64,000 nucleotides of DNA from JAJKJG01 sp036389455 (GTDB taxonomy: Bacteria > Pseudomonadota > Alphaproteobacteria > Rhizobiales > Beijerinckiaceae): NCBI GenBank assembly GCA_036389455.1, contig DASVPW010000003.1, forward strand, positions 1 through 64,000. The letters are read 5' to 3'. This document shows positions 16,744 through 25,065 of the stretch, in pieces (position 1 is the first letter of the stretch; the number at the start of each line of letters is the position of its first letter). A program made the translations under genes and the position numbers. The notes under the pieces are model-generated. The model ran no database searches and was not told where the DNA came from. It saw nothing but the letters and a program-made list of their open reading frames with translations.

Positions 16744-17583
16744 ATGTCGCAAGGTCTGGCGCGGGCCGGGGCCCACCAGGAAGCGGAGGTCGCTGTCGTC
16801 GATCCGGTGTGGGCGAAGCTGCGCCGGGAAGCCGAGGCCGCGATCGCGGCGGAGCCGTCGCTGACGAGCCTCATCCTGACCATGATCCTCAACCACACGA
16901 CCCTCGAATCGGCGGTCGCCCATCGGGTCGCGGCCCGCCTCGGGCACCCAACGCTGTGCGCCGACCTCATCGGCCAGACCTTCGGCGAGGCGATCGCGGC
17001 CGAGCCCTCGATCGGGGAGGCGTTCCGCTCGGACCTCCTCGCCGTCGCCGACCGCGACCCCGCCTGCACCCGTCTCATCGAGCCGATGCTCTACTTCAAG
17101 GGCTTCCACGCCATCCAGACCCACCGCCTCGCCCATTGGCTGTGGGAGACCGGGCGGCACGACTACGCGCTCTATCTCCAGAGCCGCTCCTCCGAAGTGT
17201 TCCAGACCGACATCAACCCGGCCGCCCGGATCGGGCGCGGCATCTTCCTCGACCACGCCACCGGCCTCGTCGTCGGGGCGACGGCGGTGATCGAGGACAA
17301 CGTCTCGATCTTGCAGGACGTGACCCTCGGCGGCACCGGCAAGGAGCGCGGCGACCGCCACCCGAAGATCCGCAAAGGCGTGCTCATCGGCGCCGGCGCC
17401 AAGATCCTCGGCAACATCGAGGTCGGCCAGTGCGCCCGCGTGGCGGCGGGTTCCGTGGTGCTCCAGCCGGTGCTGCGCAACACCACGGTCGCGGGCGTGC
17501 CCGCGAAGGTCGTCGGCACCGCCGGGTGCGACGAGCCCGCCCGCTCCATGGACCAGATTCTCTCCGGGCTCGCGACGGACTGA
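16744..17583 (+). CDS. cysE: Serine O-acetyltransferase CysE
   Basis: Transfers acetyl from acetyl-CoA to L-serine, giving O-acetylserine for cysteine synthesis in the cytoplasm. The helical N-terminal domain (PVWAKLRREAEAAIAAEP) is followed by the left-handed beta-helix with DINPAARIGRGIFLDHATG, VVGATAVIEDNVSILQDVT and GGTGKERGDRHPKI. These contain the family's catalytic His/Asp region and the CoA-binding hexapeptide turns. At 279 residues it has normal length. The start ATG at 16744 follows GAGGAG; a longer in-frame start adds only eight residues. The C-terminal tail carrying the cysteine feedback/OASS-binding end is present. DUF3126 follows directly, a common alphaproteobacterial order. 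Confidence 0.94.
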   Translation: MSQGLARAGAHQEAEVAVVDPVWAKLRREAEAAIAAEPSLTSLILTMILNHTTLESAVAHRVAARLGHPTLCADLIGQTFGEAIAAEPSIGEAFRSDLLAVADRDPACTRLIEPMLYFKGFHAIQTHRLAHWLWETGRHDYALYLQSRSSEVFQTDINPAARIGRGIFLDHATGLVVGATAVIEDNVSILQDVTLGGTGKERGDRHPKIRKGVLIGAGAKILGNIEVGQCARVAAGSVVLQPVLRNTTVAGVPAKVVGTAGCDEPARSMDQILSGLATD

Positions 17584-17655
17584 CCGGCGGCGCTTGCTCG
17601 GGCCGTGCGTCCGTGGCAAGCGCTTGCGATCCCGCGATCCCGAGAGGCCCCGCAA

Positions 17656-17868
17656 GTGGACAGATCCGAGCTGGCGAAGGTCGAGCGCTACCTGCGCCGG
17701 ACCTTCTCGAACCATTCGATCCGCGTCGTCGGACGCCCGAAGAAGGACGACATGGCCGAGGTCTACATCGGCGAGGAGTTCGTCGGCACGCTGTCCCTCG
17801 ACGACGAGGACGGCGACCGCTCCTTCGTCTTCACCATGTCGATCCTCGACACCGACCTCACGGAGTGA
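17656..17868 (+). CDS. DUF3126 family protein
   Basis: A 70-residue acidic protein beginning at GTG 17656 (VDRSELAKVERYLRRTF). It reads through RPKKDDMAEVYIGEEFVGTL to a highly acidic end (DDEDGDRSF, SILDTDLTE). This matches the short DUF3126 family, confined to alphaproteobacteria and usually found next to cysE as here. Function is unknown. A start 17 codons upstream is possible, but the extra residues read like intergenic sequence and lengthen it beyond the family norm. Confidence 0.85.
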   Translation: MDRSELAKVERYLRRTFSNHSIRVVGRPKKDDMAEVYIGEEFVGTLSLDDEDGDRSFVFTMSILDTDLTE

Positions 17869-17962
17869 GGCGAGCCCACCGCGTTAACCCTGATCGCGGG
17901 AGCCTCTTAACCTCCCGTTAAGCGTCAGGCATGGTGCCCCGGCCCTTCCCGGAAGCCGCCCC

Positions 17963-18292
17963 ATGTCCATCGACCCCGCCGCGATCGAGAGCCTGAAGGC
18001 GCTGGCGCTCGGCTTCGCCTTCGCCGGCCTCGTGGCGAGCGCCTTCGAGCTCTTCGCCAACCGCCGGGCGAGCTTTGCGCTCCTCCGGGCGGGCGGCCTC
18101 GGGGCGGCGGCCTGCGTTCCCGTCCTCGTGTTCTGTGCCCCCTTCATCATCGTCCGCAACACCGTCCTCGGCCGCCGCTTCGAGCACCGCCCGTTCCCCT
18201 CCGTGATGCTCGCCACGATCCTGGCCTGCGTCTGGAGCCTGATGTCGGGGCGCCTCGTCCTCGACGCGGCGCAGGTCCTCGCCGGCGCTTGA
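17963..18292 (+). CDS. Small integral membrane protein
   Basis: A 109-residue protein with about three hydrophobic segments (ALALGFAFAGLVASAFELF, LGAAACVPVLVFCAPFIIV, VMLATILACVWSLMSG) separated by short basic loops (NRRASFALLRAGG, GRRFEHRPFP). It resembles a small conserved membrane family of Hyphomicrobiales, but I cannot name a function. It is separated from DUF3126 by 94 bp containing two GTTAA-type motifs and stands 55 bp upstream of the carbonic anhydrase gene. Confidence 0.72.
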   Translation: MSIDPAAIESLKALALGFAFAGLVASAFELFANRRASFALLRAGGLGAAACVPVLVFCAPFIIVRNTVLGRRFEHRPFPSVMLATILACVWSLMSGRLVLDAAQVLAGA

Positions 18293-18347
18293 CGCAATCC
18301 CAAGCCTCGCGCACTCCTCGCGGGACGCACCCTGCGAGAGAGCCCGC

Positions 18348-18878
18348 ATGCCCCTCTACGCCCTCGACGACGCCGCCCCGGAGCTTCCGGCCGGCGGGCG
18401 CTTCTGGATCGCGCCCGACGCCCACGTGATCGGACGGGTGCGCCTCGGCGCCGACGCGAGCGTGTGGTTCGGCTCGGTGCTGCGCGGCGACAACGAGCTG
18501 ATCGACTTGGGCGACCGGGTGAACATCCAGGAGGGGTCGATGCTCCACACCGACCCCGGCTACCCGATGACCATCGGGGCGGACTGCACCATCGGCCACC
18601 ACGCCATCCTGCACGGCTGCACCGTCGGCGAGGGTTCCTTGATCGGCATGGGCGCGACGGTGCTCAACGGGGCCAGGATCGGCGCGGGCAGCCTCGTCGG
18701 GGCGAACGCCCTCGTGACCGAGGGCAAGGTTTTTCCGGACAACTCCCTGATCGTCGGCTCGCCCGCGAGGGCGGTCCGCACCCTCGACGCCGCCGACGCC
18801 GAGCGCCTGCGCCAGACGGCGCTGCACTATGTCAGGAACTGGCAGCGGTTCGCGAAGGGGCTGCGCCGGGTCGATTGA
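18348..18878 (+). CDS. Gamma carbonic anhydrase family protein (YrdA/PaaY-like)
   Basis: A 176-residue left-handed beta-helix protein. Hexapeptide turns run throughout (HVIGRVRLGADASVWFGSV, LRGDNELIDLGDRVNIQEG). The zinc-ligand histidines are in GSMLHTDPG and IGHHAILHGC, as in gamma-class carbonic anhydrases; many members of this subgroup have weak or no hydratase activity. A C-terminal helix (AERLRQTALHYVRNWQRFAKGL) packs on the trimer. The start MPLYALDD is typical. It converges on the LapG-like gene at 18918. Confidence 0.9.
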   Translation: MPLYALDDAAPELPAGGRFWIAPDAHVIGRVRLGADASVWFGSVLRGDNELIDLGDRVNIQEGSMLHTDPGYPMTIGADCTIGHHAILHGCTVGEGSLIGMGATVLNGARIGAGSLVGANALVTEGKVFPDNSLIVGSPARAVRTLDAADAERLRQTALHYVRNWQRFAKGLRRVD

Positions 18879-18917
18879 ACCCCGCTCCTTCCCGGGCTCC
18901 GGGGAGGGAGAGCCGGG

Positions 18918-19601
18918 TCAGCGGTTGGCGGTGGCGGTCGGCGAGGTGACGCCGCCGAGCGACACCCAGGCGGTCGACTCCTGGCCTTCGCGCTTGACGT
19001 AGACGTAGCCGGTCTCGCCCCAGGGCAGGACGGCGTTGGTCTTGTTGTCGAGGATGTAGTCGCCCTTGTCCGAGCGGATCATCAGGACGGCGTGGCCCTC
19101 GTTGAGCTCGTCGATGACCACGGTCATGCGCATGGCCCGGCGCGGAATGCCGCGCTCCGCCAAGAGCTTGCGCTTGAGGAGCTGGTAGTCCTCGCAGTCG
19201 CCGTAGCCGTCGTCGGGGAAGTCCCAGCGGTCGACGACGCCCCAGTGGGCCTTGTCGGTCATCGGCTTGATGCGCCCGTTGACGCGCCGGTTGACCGCCA
19301 TGATGGTCTTCCAGATCTCGGGCGTCATCGTGATCTTGGCCGGCTCGGATGTGTCGACCGCGCATTCCGACGGGTAGCGCCTGCAGAAGTCGTTCCACGC
19401 TGCGACCGGACGGGCGCTGCCGTTGTTCTCGATCGCCTGCGCGTTGGGGAGGGAGGCGACCGTCTGCGCCTGCGTCGCCCCGCCGAGGATCAGGGTCAGG
19501 CCGACGAGTCCGGCTTTGGCGACGCTGGAGACCGTGCCAAGCACGCCGGCGGCCGGAATTTGGACGCAGGAATCTGGACCCCCACCGAGCGCGTGCCGCA
19601 T
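18918..19601 (-). CDS. Transglutaminase-like cysteine peptidase (BTLCP/LapG-like), copy 1
   Basis: An exported 227-residue peptidase of the bacterial transglutaminase-like family that includes LapG, which cleaves surface adhesins in the periplasm. A hydrophobic export segment (AGLVGLTLILGGATQA) precedes the mature domain. The catalytic cysteine lies in DDGYGDCEDYQLLKRK, with histidine and aspartate in EGHAVLMIRSDKGDYILDN. The end TGYVYVKREGQ..WVSLGG is shared with the neighbour at 20542-19910. The true start may be an internal GTG just before the signal segment. No LapD-type GGDEF/EAL regulator is in the window, although PilZ and PAS genes follow. Confidence 0.86.
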   Translation of the reverse strand: MRHALGGGPDSCVQIPAAGVLGTVSSVAKAGLVGLTLILGGATQAQTVASLPNAQAIENNGSARPVAAWNDFCRRYPSECAVDTSEPAKITMTPEIWKTIMAVNRRVNGRIKPMTDKAHWGVVDRWDFPDDGYGDCEDYQLLKRKLLAERGIPRRAMRMTVVIDELNEGHAVLMIRSDKGDYILDNKTNAVLPWGETGYVYVKREGQESTAWVSLGGVTSPTATANR

Positions 19602-19909
19602 GCCCCACCAGCCGTTTTGGTTTTAATGTTATTTTTACCAAGGTGACACGGCGGCTGGCCCGGTCAACCGAAAAATCAAAACCCAAATTAACTCGCCCAC
19701 TTAACTTTCGTTCCGAAGCGGGACGAATTTTATCCCGGACGACACGGCCAAGCTCAAAATCCAAGGTACGACAATGATTTGCCGGAGACCGACCTCGGCT
19801 GTTGCGGAAAAGGTACGGGGCCGGCCTTTTCGGCCGGCCCCGCTTCACGAACCCGGTCGGGGACGGGGAGGGGTGGGGACGGGACCGGGTTCGCAATTCA
19901 AAAGAGGCC
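19602..19909. promoter_or_regulatory. Intergenic region between the two LapG-like genes
   Basis: This 308-bp gap between two same-strand genes has an unusually AT-rich stretch (about 19618-19770: TTTTAATGTTATTTTTACC and similar). It is the likely promoter/leader of copy 1, which reads leftward. Its right part holds the perfect hairpin reported separately. No gene is seen in it. Confidence 0.5.
19817..19841 (-). terminator. Perfect 10-bp hairpin downstream of LapG-like copy 2
   Basis: GGGGCCGGCC (19817-19826) and GGCCGGCCCC (19832-19841) form a perfect stem with a 5-nt loop. On the minus strand it lies about 70 bases after the copy 2 stop and is followed by GTACCTTTTCC, a short U-tract, so it can end that transcript and separate the two paralogues. 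Confidence 0.7.
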
Positions 19910-20542
19910 TCATCGATTCGCGGTCACGGTCGGCGAGGTCGCGCCGCCGAGCGAGACCCAGGCGGGACCGTTCTGGCCTTCCCGCTTGACGTAGACATAG
20001 CCGGTCTGGTGCCAGGGCAGGACGGCGCTCGTCTTGTTGTCGAGGATGAAGTCGCCGTGGTCCGTGCGCACCATCAGGACCGCATGCCCCTCGCCCTTCT
20101 CGTCGATGACGACGGTCATGCGCATCGCCCGACGCGGCAGGCCGGCCTCCGCGAGCTGCTTGCGCTTGAGGAGCTGGAAGTCCTCGCAGTCGCCGTAGCC
20201 GTCGGTCGGAAGGTCCCAGCGGTCCGGGACGCCCCAGTGCTCCTGGTCGGTGATCGCGTGGATCGTGGCGTTGACCCTGCGGTTGACCGACACGATCGTC
20301 TGCCACACCCGCGGCGTGAGCGAGATCACCGGCGCCTCGGCGGTGTCGACCGCGCACTCGTGCGGATGCCGCTGACAGAACTCGACCCAGGCGAAGACCG
20401 GCCGGGCGTCGCCCGTGACCGCCGCCGGCACCGAATTCCCCGGCAGAGACGCGAGCGTCTGCGCCCCGGCGCCGGTGCTGCCGGCGGCGAGCGCCGCGGC
20501 GGCGATGCAGATCGAAAGAACCGCTCCCCATTTCTTTTTCAT
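19910..20542 (-). CDS. Transglutaminase-like cysteine peptidase (BTLCP/LapG-like), copy 2
   Basis: A 210-residue paralogue of copy 1. Signal peptide: basic MKKKWG, then AVLSICIAAAALAAGSTGAGA. The catalytic cysteine is in TDGYGDCEDFQLLKRKQL, histidine/aspartate in EGHAVLMVRTDHGDFILDN, and the end TGYVYVKREGQ is shared. Regions HPHECAVDTAEAP and NRRVNATIHAITDQEHWG align one to one with copy 1, indicating a tandem duplication followed by divergence. A good ribosome site (GAAGGGGG) precedes the ATG at 20542. It acts in the periplasm on an unknown protein substrate; the LapG comparison is by family only. Confidence 0.88.
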   Translation of the reverse strand: MKKKWGAVLSICIAAAALAAGSTGAGAQTLASLPGNSVPAAVTGDARPVFAWVEFCQRHPHECAVDTAEAPVISLTPRVWQTIVSVNRRVNATIHAITDQEHWGVPDRWDLPTDGYGDCEDFQLLKRKQLAEAGLPRRAMRMTVVIDEKGEGHAVLMVRTDHGDFILDNKTSAVLPWHQTGYVYVKREGQNGPAWVSLGGATSPTVTANR

Positions 20543-20851
20543 GACTGCCCCCTTCGTCCGTGAAGGGCAGCATGCCTCTGGGGCTTTCAGGCGCGCTCAA
20601 TCGAAAGCGCGCAATTTTAGCGATCCAAGTGGTTGAAATGGTTGAAAGAAAGGTAGGGACAACCGGGCCTTTGCGGGGTTCGTCGATTTATCGAAGACCG
20701 AGGGGAAGGGGCGTTAACCAATCGAGGTCGGAACCCTCTTCCGGGAGGGCCATCCGTGGAAGTCGCGGTGGCTCCGCCCCAAACCGACGAACCCCTCACC
20801 CGGTCGCGCCTCTGGCGCGACTCGACCTCTCCCTCTCGGGAGAGATTGGCG
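20543..20851. other. Intergenic region upstream of LapG-like copy 2
   Basis: A 309-bp stretch between the PilZ gene and LapG-like copy 2, both on the minus strand. The left part should carry the copy 2 promoter. The right part contains the palindromic repeat at 20792-20846. I see no coding sequence. Confidence 0.5.
20792..20846. repeat. Intergenic palindromic repeat, family A
   Basis: The block CCCTCACCCGGTCGCGCC...GGCGCGACTCGACCTCTCCCTCTCGGGAGAG has two hairpins (GTCGCGCC/GGCGCGAC and CTCTCCC/GGGAGAG). The inverse of the same design recurs at 54945-54995, and related copies are at 55048-55107 and 25112-25146. This copy sits directly after the PilZ stop. Confidence 0.75.
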
Positions 20852-21469
20852 TCACAGCACGATGTTGTCGTCGAAGCGGTCGGGGGAGAGGGAGAGGAGG
20901 AACTCCACCGCCATGCCGCCCTGGAAGTGGCGCACGACCTTGCCGGGGGTGCGCCCGAGGGTGACGCCAGTGCCGATCGGGAGCTTGTCCTTGTCCTCGA
21001 TCGCGACGGCGGCACCGGACATCGAGATGTCGACGAGGCGCACGACCATGATGCGGCCGCTGTCGAGCCTGAGCTCGGACACCGGGTTTCGCGGTACGAT
21101 GCGTTCGTGGCGCCGGTCCTCGGGCAGCCCCAGGTCGTGGCGGTTGCCGAGCCAGGTGAGCTGCGAGGCGAGCTTGTCGCGCTTCCTCACCGTCGCGGCG
21201 ATCGAGACCGTGAACCCGTGCGGGGTGTGGCGGCTGATCTCGCCCTCGATGCGGCCGACGTGCTCGAGGTAGAGCACGACCCGCTCGCCGACCGCGCCCT
21301 TCACGGGCGCGACGAGCGAGGCCCCGCCCGGCGACATGTCCGTCGTCTGGCAGGCGTATTCGCGCCGGTCCGCCAGCATGTAGCGGCCGAGCAGCGCCAC
21401 CTTCATGCGGCGATGGCGGCGCCGGTCCGTGCTGGGAGTGCGCGTCTCTGCGGCGGCGGTCTGCATCAA
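20852..21469 (-). CDS. Tandem PilZ-domain protein (putative c-di-GMP receptor)
   Basis: A 205-residue cytoplasmic protein containing two PilZ domains. Domain 1 starts with an Arg-rich RRRHRRMKVALLGRYML and has the D-x-S-x-x-G motif as TDMSPGGASLV. Domain 2 starts DRRHERIVPRNP and has VDISMSGAAVAIED. PilZ domains bind cyclic di-GMP through RxxxR and D/NxSxxG, so the protein may sense this second messenger. Both motif pairs look intact in domain 1; the second arginine motif is shorter. The neighbouring LapG-like peptidases and PAS_5 protein would fit a surface/adhesion control theme. Confidence 0.85.
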   Translation of the reverse strand: MMQTAAAETRTPSTDRRRHRRMKVALLGRYMLADRREYACQTTDMSPGGASLVAPVKGAVGERVVLYLEHVGRIEGEISRHTPHGFTVSIAATVRKRDKLASQLTWLGNRHDLGLPEDRRHERIVPRNPVSELRLDSGRIMVVRLVDISMSGAAVAIEDKDKLPIGTGVTLGRTPGKVVRHFQGGMAVEFLLSLSPDRFDDNIVL

Positions 21470-21544
21470 GGGAATCGGGTTCTGGCAAATGGGCTGCTGC
21501 CGAACCTTAGGAGGGGCAGGGTTAATGCCGGCTTAGGACGGATC

Positions 21545-22150
21545 TCAGGTCCGCCCGCCGGCGTGGACCACGAAGCGGCGGCGGCGCGCGGCCGCGGAGC
21601 CGTCGTGGTCGCCGCGCACGAGCCGGGACGCCCGTCCGGACGGCCACAGCACCCGAAGCGAGGAGGTCGTCAGGGAGGCGACCGGATGAAGCCCGAGCCA
21701 GGGCGGGATCACGGCCGGCGAGAGGGCCCCGAGGATGCGGGTTTGCGGCTTGCCGCGGTGGCGGAGCGGCAGGAGGATCATCTCGAAACCGAGGGCCGCG
21801 CCTTCCGCCGTTTCCGCCGTGAGGCCGGCGACGCAGCCCGCGGCTTCCTCGACCACGATGTCGATCGACCGGCGCACGTCCTCGGCCGCTTCCTCGCGCC
21901 AGAGCCCCTCGAACGCCTCGCCCCGAAGCTCGCGCCCGAAGAAGGCGCAGATCCGGGTTCCGGCGAGGCGGATCATGGCGGTGCGCTCCGGCGCGACCTC
22001 GAGGAGGAAGGTGTCGGCGAGCACGTTCCGGATCTCGCCGGGCTCGATCTCGCCCCGGTCGGGCGCGCTGCGCTCGCCCCTCAGGGCGTCCCAGTAGGCG
22101 AAGATCATGCGCGTCGTGGCGTGCTTCATGCCGTCCCGCAGCGCGGGCAT
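21545..22150 (-). CDS. PAS_5-type domain protein (DUF1457-like)
   Basis: A protein of about 201 residues with the alphaproteobacterial PAS_5 pattern: an initial THR/AYW block (TTRMIFAYWDALRGERSAPD), IRNVLADTFLLEV, IRLAGTRICAFFGRELRGEAF and a LPLRHRGKPQTRILGALSP strand. The last 30 residues are very basic. Such proteins are sensory or regulatory domains of unknown ligand. The start is uncertain: ATG 22150 gives MPALRDGMKH, and ATG 22129 would begin MKHATTR. It reads away from the rhomboid gene. Confidence 0.78.
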   Translation of the reverse strand: MPALRDGMKHATTRMIFAYWDALRGERSAPDRGEIEPGEIRNVLADTFLLEVAPERTAMIRLAGTRICAFFGRELRGEAFEGLWREEAAEDVRRSIDIVVEEAAGCVAGLTAETAEGAALGFEMILLPLRHRGKPQTRILGALSPAVIPPWLGLHPVASLTTSSLRVLWPSGRASRLVRGDHDGSAAARRRRFVVHAGGRT

Positions 22151-22556
22151 CGTCGCCCGCCGCCGTCCCGTTTTGACGCGGGCACCCGGGACTGGTCCGG
22201 GCACGGCCGCGAAGAGCCTGTCGGTGAGGCGCGATGGTGCAGGCGGCGTGCCCGAAGGGGAGTGGGGCGGGTCGGAAACCTTTTGTTAAGGTTAAGGGGC
22301 CGTTGCCGTTGCGCCCCCGCCCACGCTTCTGCGAAGCTCCGCCCCGCCTGAGTTGCCGGCCCGGTCCTGACCCGCCGGGCCGCCACTGCCGACAGGGGGG
22401 TGAAGACAGAGCCGTCCCAGGTCCAGGGACGGCGACGAGCGCCGGCCTTGCCGGCTTCACCGATCCTTGAGGGGAGGGCTCGCGCTCTCCCCTTATTTTC
22501 TTGCCGGCTTCGTGCCGGTCTTGCGCCGCGCGTCCGCATCCTCAAGTGAGGGCTGG
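22151..22556. other. Divergent intergenic region between PAS_5 and rhomboid genes
   Basis: About 400 bp without a convincing gene. It contains CTTTTGTTAAGGTTAAGGGG near 22280 and several CCGGC-rich inverted segments (22430-22520), and must hold the promoters of both flanking genes. I see no RNA gene or repeat copy. Confidence 0.4.
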
Positions 22557-23333
22557 ATGCCAGCTCCCGATTCCCGGCGCGAGCCGATCTTCAACCTGCC
22601 CGGGATCGTGGCGGCGTCGGTCGCCGTCCTCGTGATCGTCCACGCGGTCCGCTCGACGCTCCTGTCGCCCGCCGTCGATTTCGAGCTTCTGATGGAATTC
22701 GCCGTCGTGCCGGCGCGGTGGACCGCCGCCTTCGATCCATCCCGGGCGGAGGCGATCCTGCGGGAGGCCGCCGGAGACCACCGCGAGGCGCTCGCGCAAT
22801 ACATTCTTGCCGAGGGCGGGGCGAAGCCTTGGACCGCGCTCGCCTACGCCCTCCTGCACGGCTCATGGGCGCACGTTCTCTTGAACTGCGTATGGCTCGC
22901 TGCCTTCGGCACGCCTGTGGCGCGGCGCTGCGGGGGACTGCGGTTCCTCGCATTGGGAGCGGCCTGCGCCGTCGGGGGCGCGGTCGCGCATTGGCTCACC
23001 GACTCCTCGAGCGTCGTGCCGATGATCGGCGCCTCGGCGGCGATCTCGGGCTGGATGGCTGCGGCGGCGCGGTTCGTGTTCGCGCCCGGCCGGGACCCGT
23101 TCCGCGGCCTGAGGACGGTGCGGGAGGCTCATGAGCGGCCGCGGCAGACGGTCGGCGAGCTCCTGCGCAACCGCGGTGCCGCCACCTTCCTCGGGGTATG
23201 GCTTGCCTCGAACCTGCTGTTCGGCCTCACCGCCGCGCCGCTCGGGATCACCGATGCCGCGGTGGCGTGGGAGGCTCATATCGGCGGCTTCCTCGTCGGG
23301 CTCCTGCTGTTCCCTTGGATTGATCCCGCGTAG
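22557..23333 (+). CDS. Rhomboid-family intramembrane serine protease
   Basis: A 258-residue polytopic membrane protein. It has the rhomboid features LLHGSWAHVLLNCVWLAAFG in the early helices, the nucleophile motif GASAAISGWMAAAARF (G-A-S) and the late catalytic histidine in WEAHIGGFLVGLLLF. Rhomboids cleave membrane proteins within the bilayer. The ATG at 22557 after GTGAGGG gives a short N-terminal tail before NLPGIVAASVAVLVIVHAV; an upstream start would add 30 residues of unlikely sequence. Substrates are unknown. Confidence 0.88.
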   Translation: MPAPDSRREPIFNLPGIVAASVAVLVIVHAVRSTLLSPAVDFELLMEFAVVPARWTAAFDPSRAEAILREAAGDHREALAQYILAEGGAKPWTALAYALLHGSWAHVLLNCVWLAAFGTPVARRCGGLRFLALGAACAVGGAVAHWLTDSSSVVPMIGASAAISGWMAAAARFVFAPGRDPFRGLRTVREAHERPRQTVGELLRNRGAATFLGVWLASNLLFGLTAAPLGITDAAVAWEAHIGGFLVGLLLFPWIDPA

Positions 23334-23416
23334 CCGTCGGCGTCTTGCCAGCCCGCCTGCGCTCTACCACTATGGTCTAACAGGCCCGCTTCGCGCGCCG
23401 GTCAGCGGAGGAACGG

Positions 23417-23848
23417 ATGAACGTCGAGCACATTCTCGCCGCCAAGGGCCGGGACGTCCTCACCATCGAGCCGAACCGCACTCTCGCCGACGCCGCCCGC
23501 GCCCTGACCGAGCGCAAGATCGGCGCCGTCGTGATCGCGGACGCGAACCGGACCGTGCTCGGCATCCTGTCGGAACGCGACATCGTGCGGGCGGTGGCGC
23601 GAGGGGGCGCCGCAGCCCTCGACCATCCGGTGTCGCAATACATGACCGCCAAGGTCGTCACCTGCACCGGCCACTCCAGCATCAACGAGCTCATGGAGGT
23701 GATGACCAAGCGCAAGTTCCGGCACGTTCCGATCGTCGAGGACGGGCGGCTTGCCGGCATCATCTCGATCGGCGACGTGGTGAAGCACCGGGTCGCCGAG
23801 ATCGAGGCCGAGCATCAGGCCCTGCGGGAATACATCGCGACGGCTTGA
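23417..23848 (+). CDS. Two-CBS-domain protein
   Basis: A 143-residue protein made of a CBS pair. CBS 1 is about residues 10-65 (VLTIEPNRTLADAARALTE, GILSERDIVRAVA) and CBS 2 about 75-130 (VVTCTGHSSINELMEVMTK, GIISIGDVVKHRV). CBS pairs bind adenosyl ligands (AMP, ATP, NAD) and regulate partner activities. The layout with the sequence G-x-x-S-E-R-D and an ending REYIATA is typical of Hyphomicrobiales stand-alone CBS proteins. A good ribosome site (GGAGGAA) precedes the ATG. It converges on the patatin gene with a 4-bp gap. Confidence 0.9.
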   Translation: MNVEHILAAKGRDVLTIEPNRTLADAARALTERKIGAVVIADANRTVLGILSERDIVRAVARGGAAALDHPVSQYMTAKVVTCTGHSSINELMEVMTKRKFRHVPIVEDGRLAGIISIGDVVKHRVAEIEAEHQALREYIATA

Positions 23849-23852
23849 GGGT

Positions 23853-24917
23853 TCAACCGACTCGCGCGGTGTCGCGCATCAGCTCGAAGAGGTCAGGCAG
23901 GGCGCGCTCGGTGGCTTGTTTCCCGAGCTCGATGCATTCCTCCGCCCGGTGGAACTCGAACAGGCCGATCGGCGAAAGCTTCGGGGCGATCATCACGTCG
24001 GGGGGGTCGCCCGCGAGCCGCGAGCGGGCGATGCGGTCCTGGGTGATGTTGAAGGCGTCGACCATGACGCTCGCGATGCCGGGGCCGGCCGCCGCCCGGC
24101 GCCCGAGGCCGCGCACGCGGCCCGCGGCGTCGAGCATCGGGTTGAGGAGGCTCCAGCGGCTGCGCTCCTCGGCCGCCGCCTCGATGATCTCGTCGCTCTC
24201 CTCCATCTCGGCCGAATGCGACTGGATCACCGTGCCGCGGATGCGGATGTCGCCGTTGAGGTTGACGCAGATGACGAGGTCGGCGCCGAGCGCCCGCGCC
24301 GTCGTGACCGGGATCGGGTTCACGATCGCCCCGTCCATGAGCCAGCGCCCGCCGAGCCTCACCGGGTCGAACACGCCGGGGAGCGCATAGGACGCCCTGA
24401 GCGCCTCGACCAGCGGGCCGCGGGTGATCCAGATCTCGTGGCCGGTGCCGAGCTCGGTCGCGATCGTCGCGAAGCGCGTCGGCAGGTTCTCGATCCGCAG
24501 GTCCGCGAGATCGTGCTCGAGGAGCCGGCGCAGCCGGTCGCCCGAGATGAGCCCTGAGCCCGTGATGTGGAAGTCGAGGAGGCCCATGACCCGCCGCTTC
24601 GTCAGCGACAGGGCGAACTCCTCGATCACGTCGAGCTTGCCCGCCGCGAAGCACGCGCCGACGACGGCACCGACGGAGGAGCCGGCGATCACGTCCGGGA
24701 CGATGCCCTCGCGCTCGAGCACCCGCATGACGCCGATGTGCGACCAGCCGCGGGCGGCGCCGCTGCCGAGCGCGATGCCGATCTTCAGCCGCGTGCGGGG
24801 CTCGCGTTCCGCGACGACCTGGCTCACGGATTCCTCGCCTCCACCGCCGCCGAGCCCAAAAGCGCGACGGGCGATCCCGTCCCACAGCATGGCCTTCGTT
24901 CCTTCAGCCGTCGCCAT
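23853..24917 (-). CDS. Patatin-like phospholipase family protein (RssA-like)
   Basis: A 354-residue lipid acyl hydrolase of the patatin family. It shows the oxyanion motif GSGAARGWSHIGVMRVL, the nucleophile elbow IAGSSVGAVVGACFA (G-S-S-V-G), and the catalytic aspartate in the DG dyad LMDGAIVNPIPV. The N-terminus (MATAEGTKAMLWDGIARRAF) is a short helical lead. The chosen start, ATG 24917, is the one with conserved sequence; upstream codons read a non-conserved basic stretch. The C-terminal half carries a charged helix region and FEFHRAEECIELGKQATERAL, typical of RssA-like members in this order. Function is probably in membrane lipid turnover (inference). Confidence 0.87.
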   Translation of the reverse strand: MATAEGTKAMLWDGIARRAFGLGGGGGEESVSQVVAEREPRTRLKIGIALGSGAARGWSHIGVMRVLEREGIVPDVIAGSSVGAVVGACFAAGKLDVIEEFALSLTKRRVMGLLDFHITGSGLISGDRLRRLLEHDLADLRIENLPTRFATIATELGTGHEIWITRGPLVEALRASYALPGVFDPVRLGGRWLMDGAIVNPIPVTTARALGADLVICVNLNGDIRIRGTVIQSHSAEMEESDEIIEAAAEERSRWSLLNPMLDAAGRVRGLGRRAAAGPGIASVMVDAFNITQDRIARSRLAGDPPDVMIAPKLSPIGLFEFHRAEECIELGKQATERALPDLFELMRDTARVG

Positions 24918-25065
24918 CGTCCCATGCAGCGATGAAAGCCTTATGAACAACGCCGAAGGGCCAAGTTTGGTGGCAGCCCGGGCGCCGGGCAATGCCGAGC
25001 TTGTGAACGCGGAGCCCGGGCTTGCGGGGGAGCCAGAGGAGGGGGAAAGCCCCCGTGCGGTCTGC

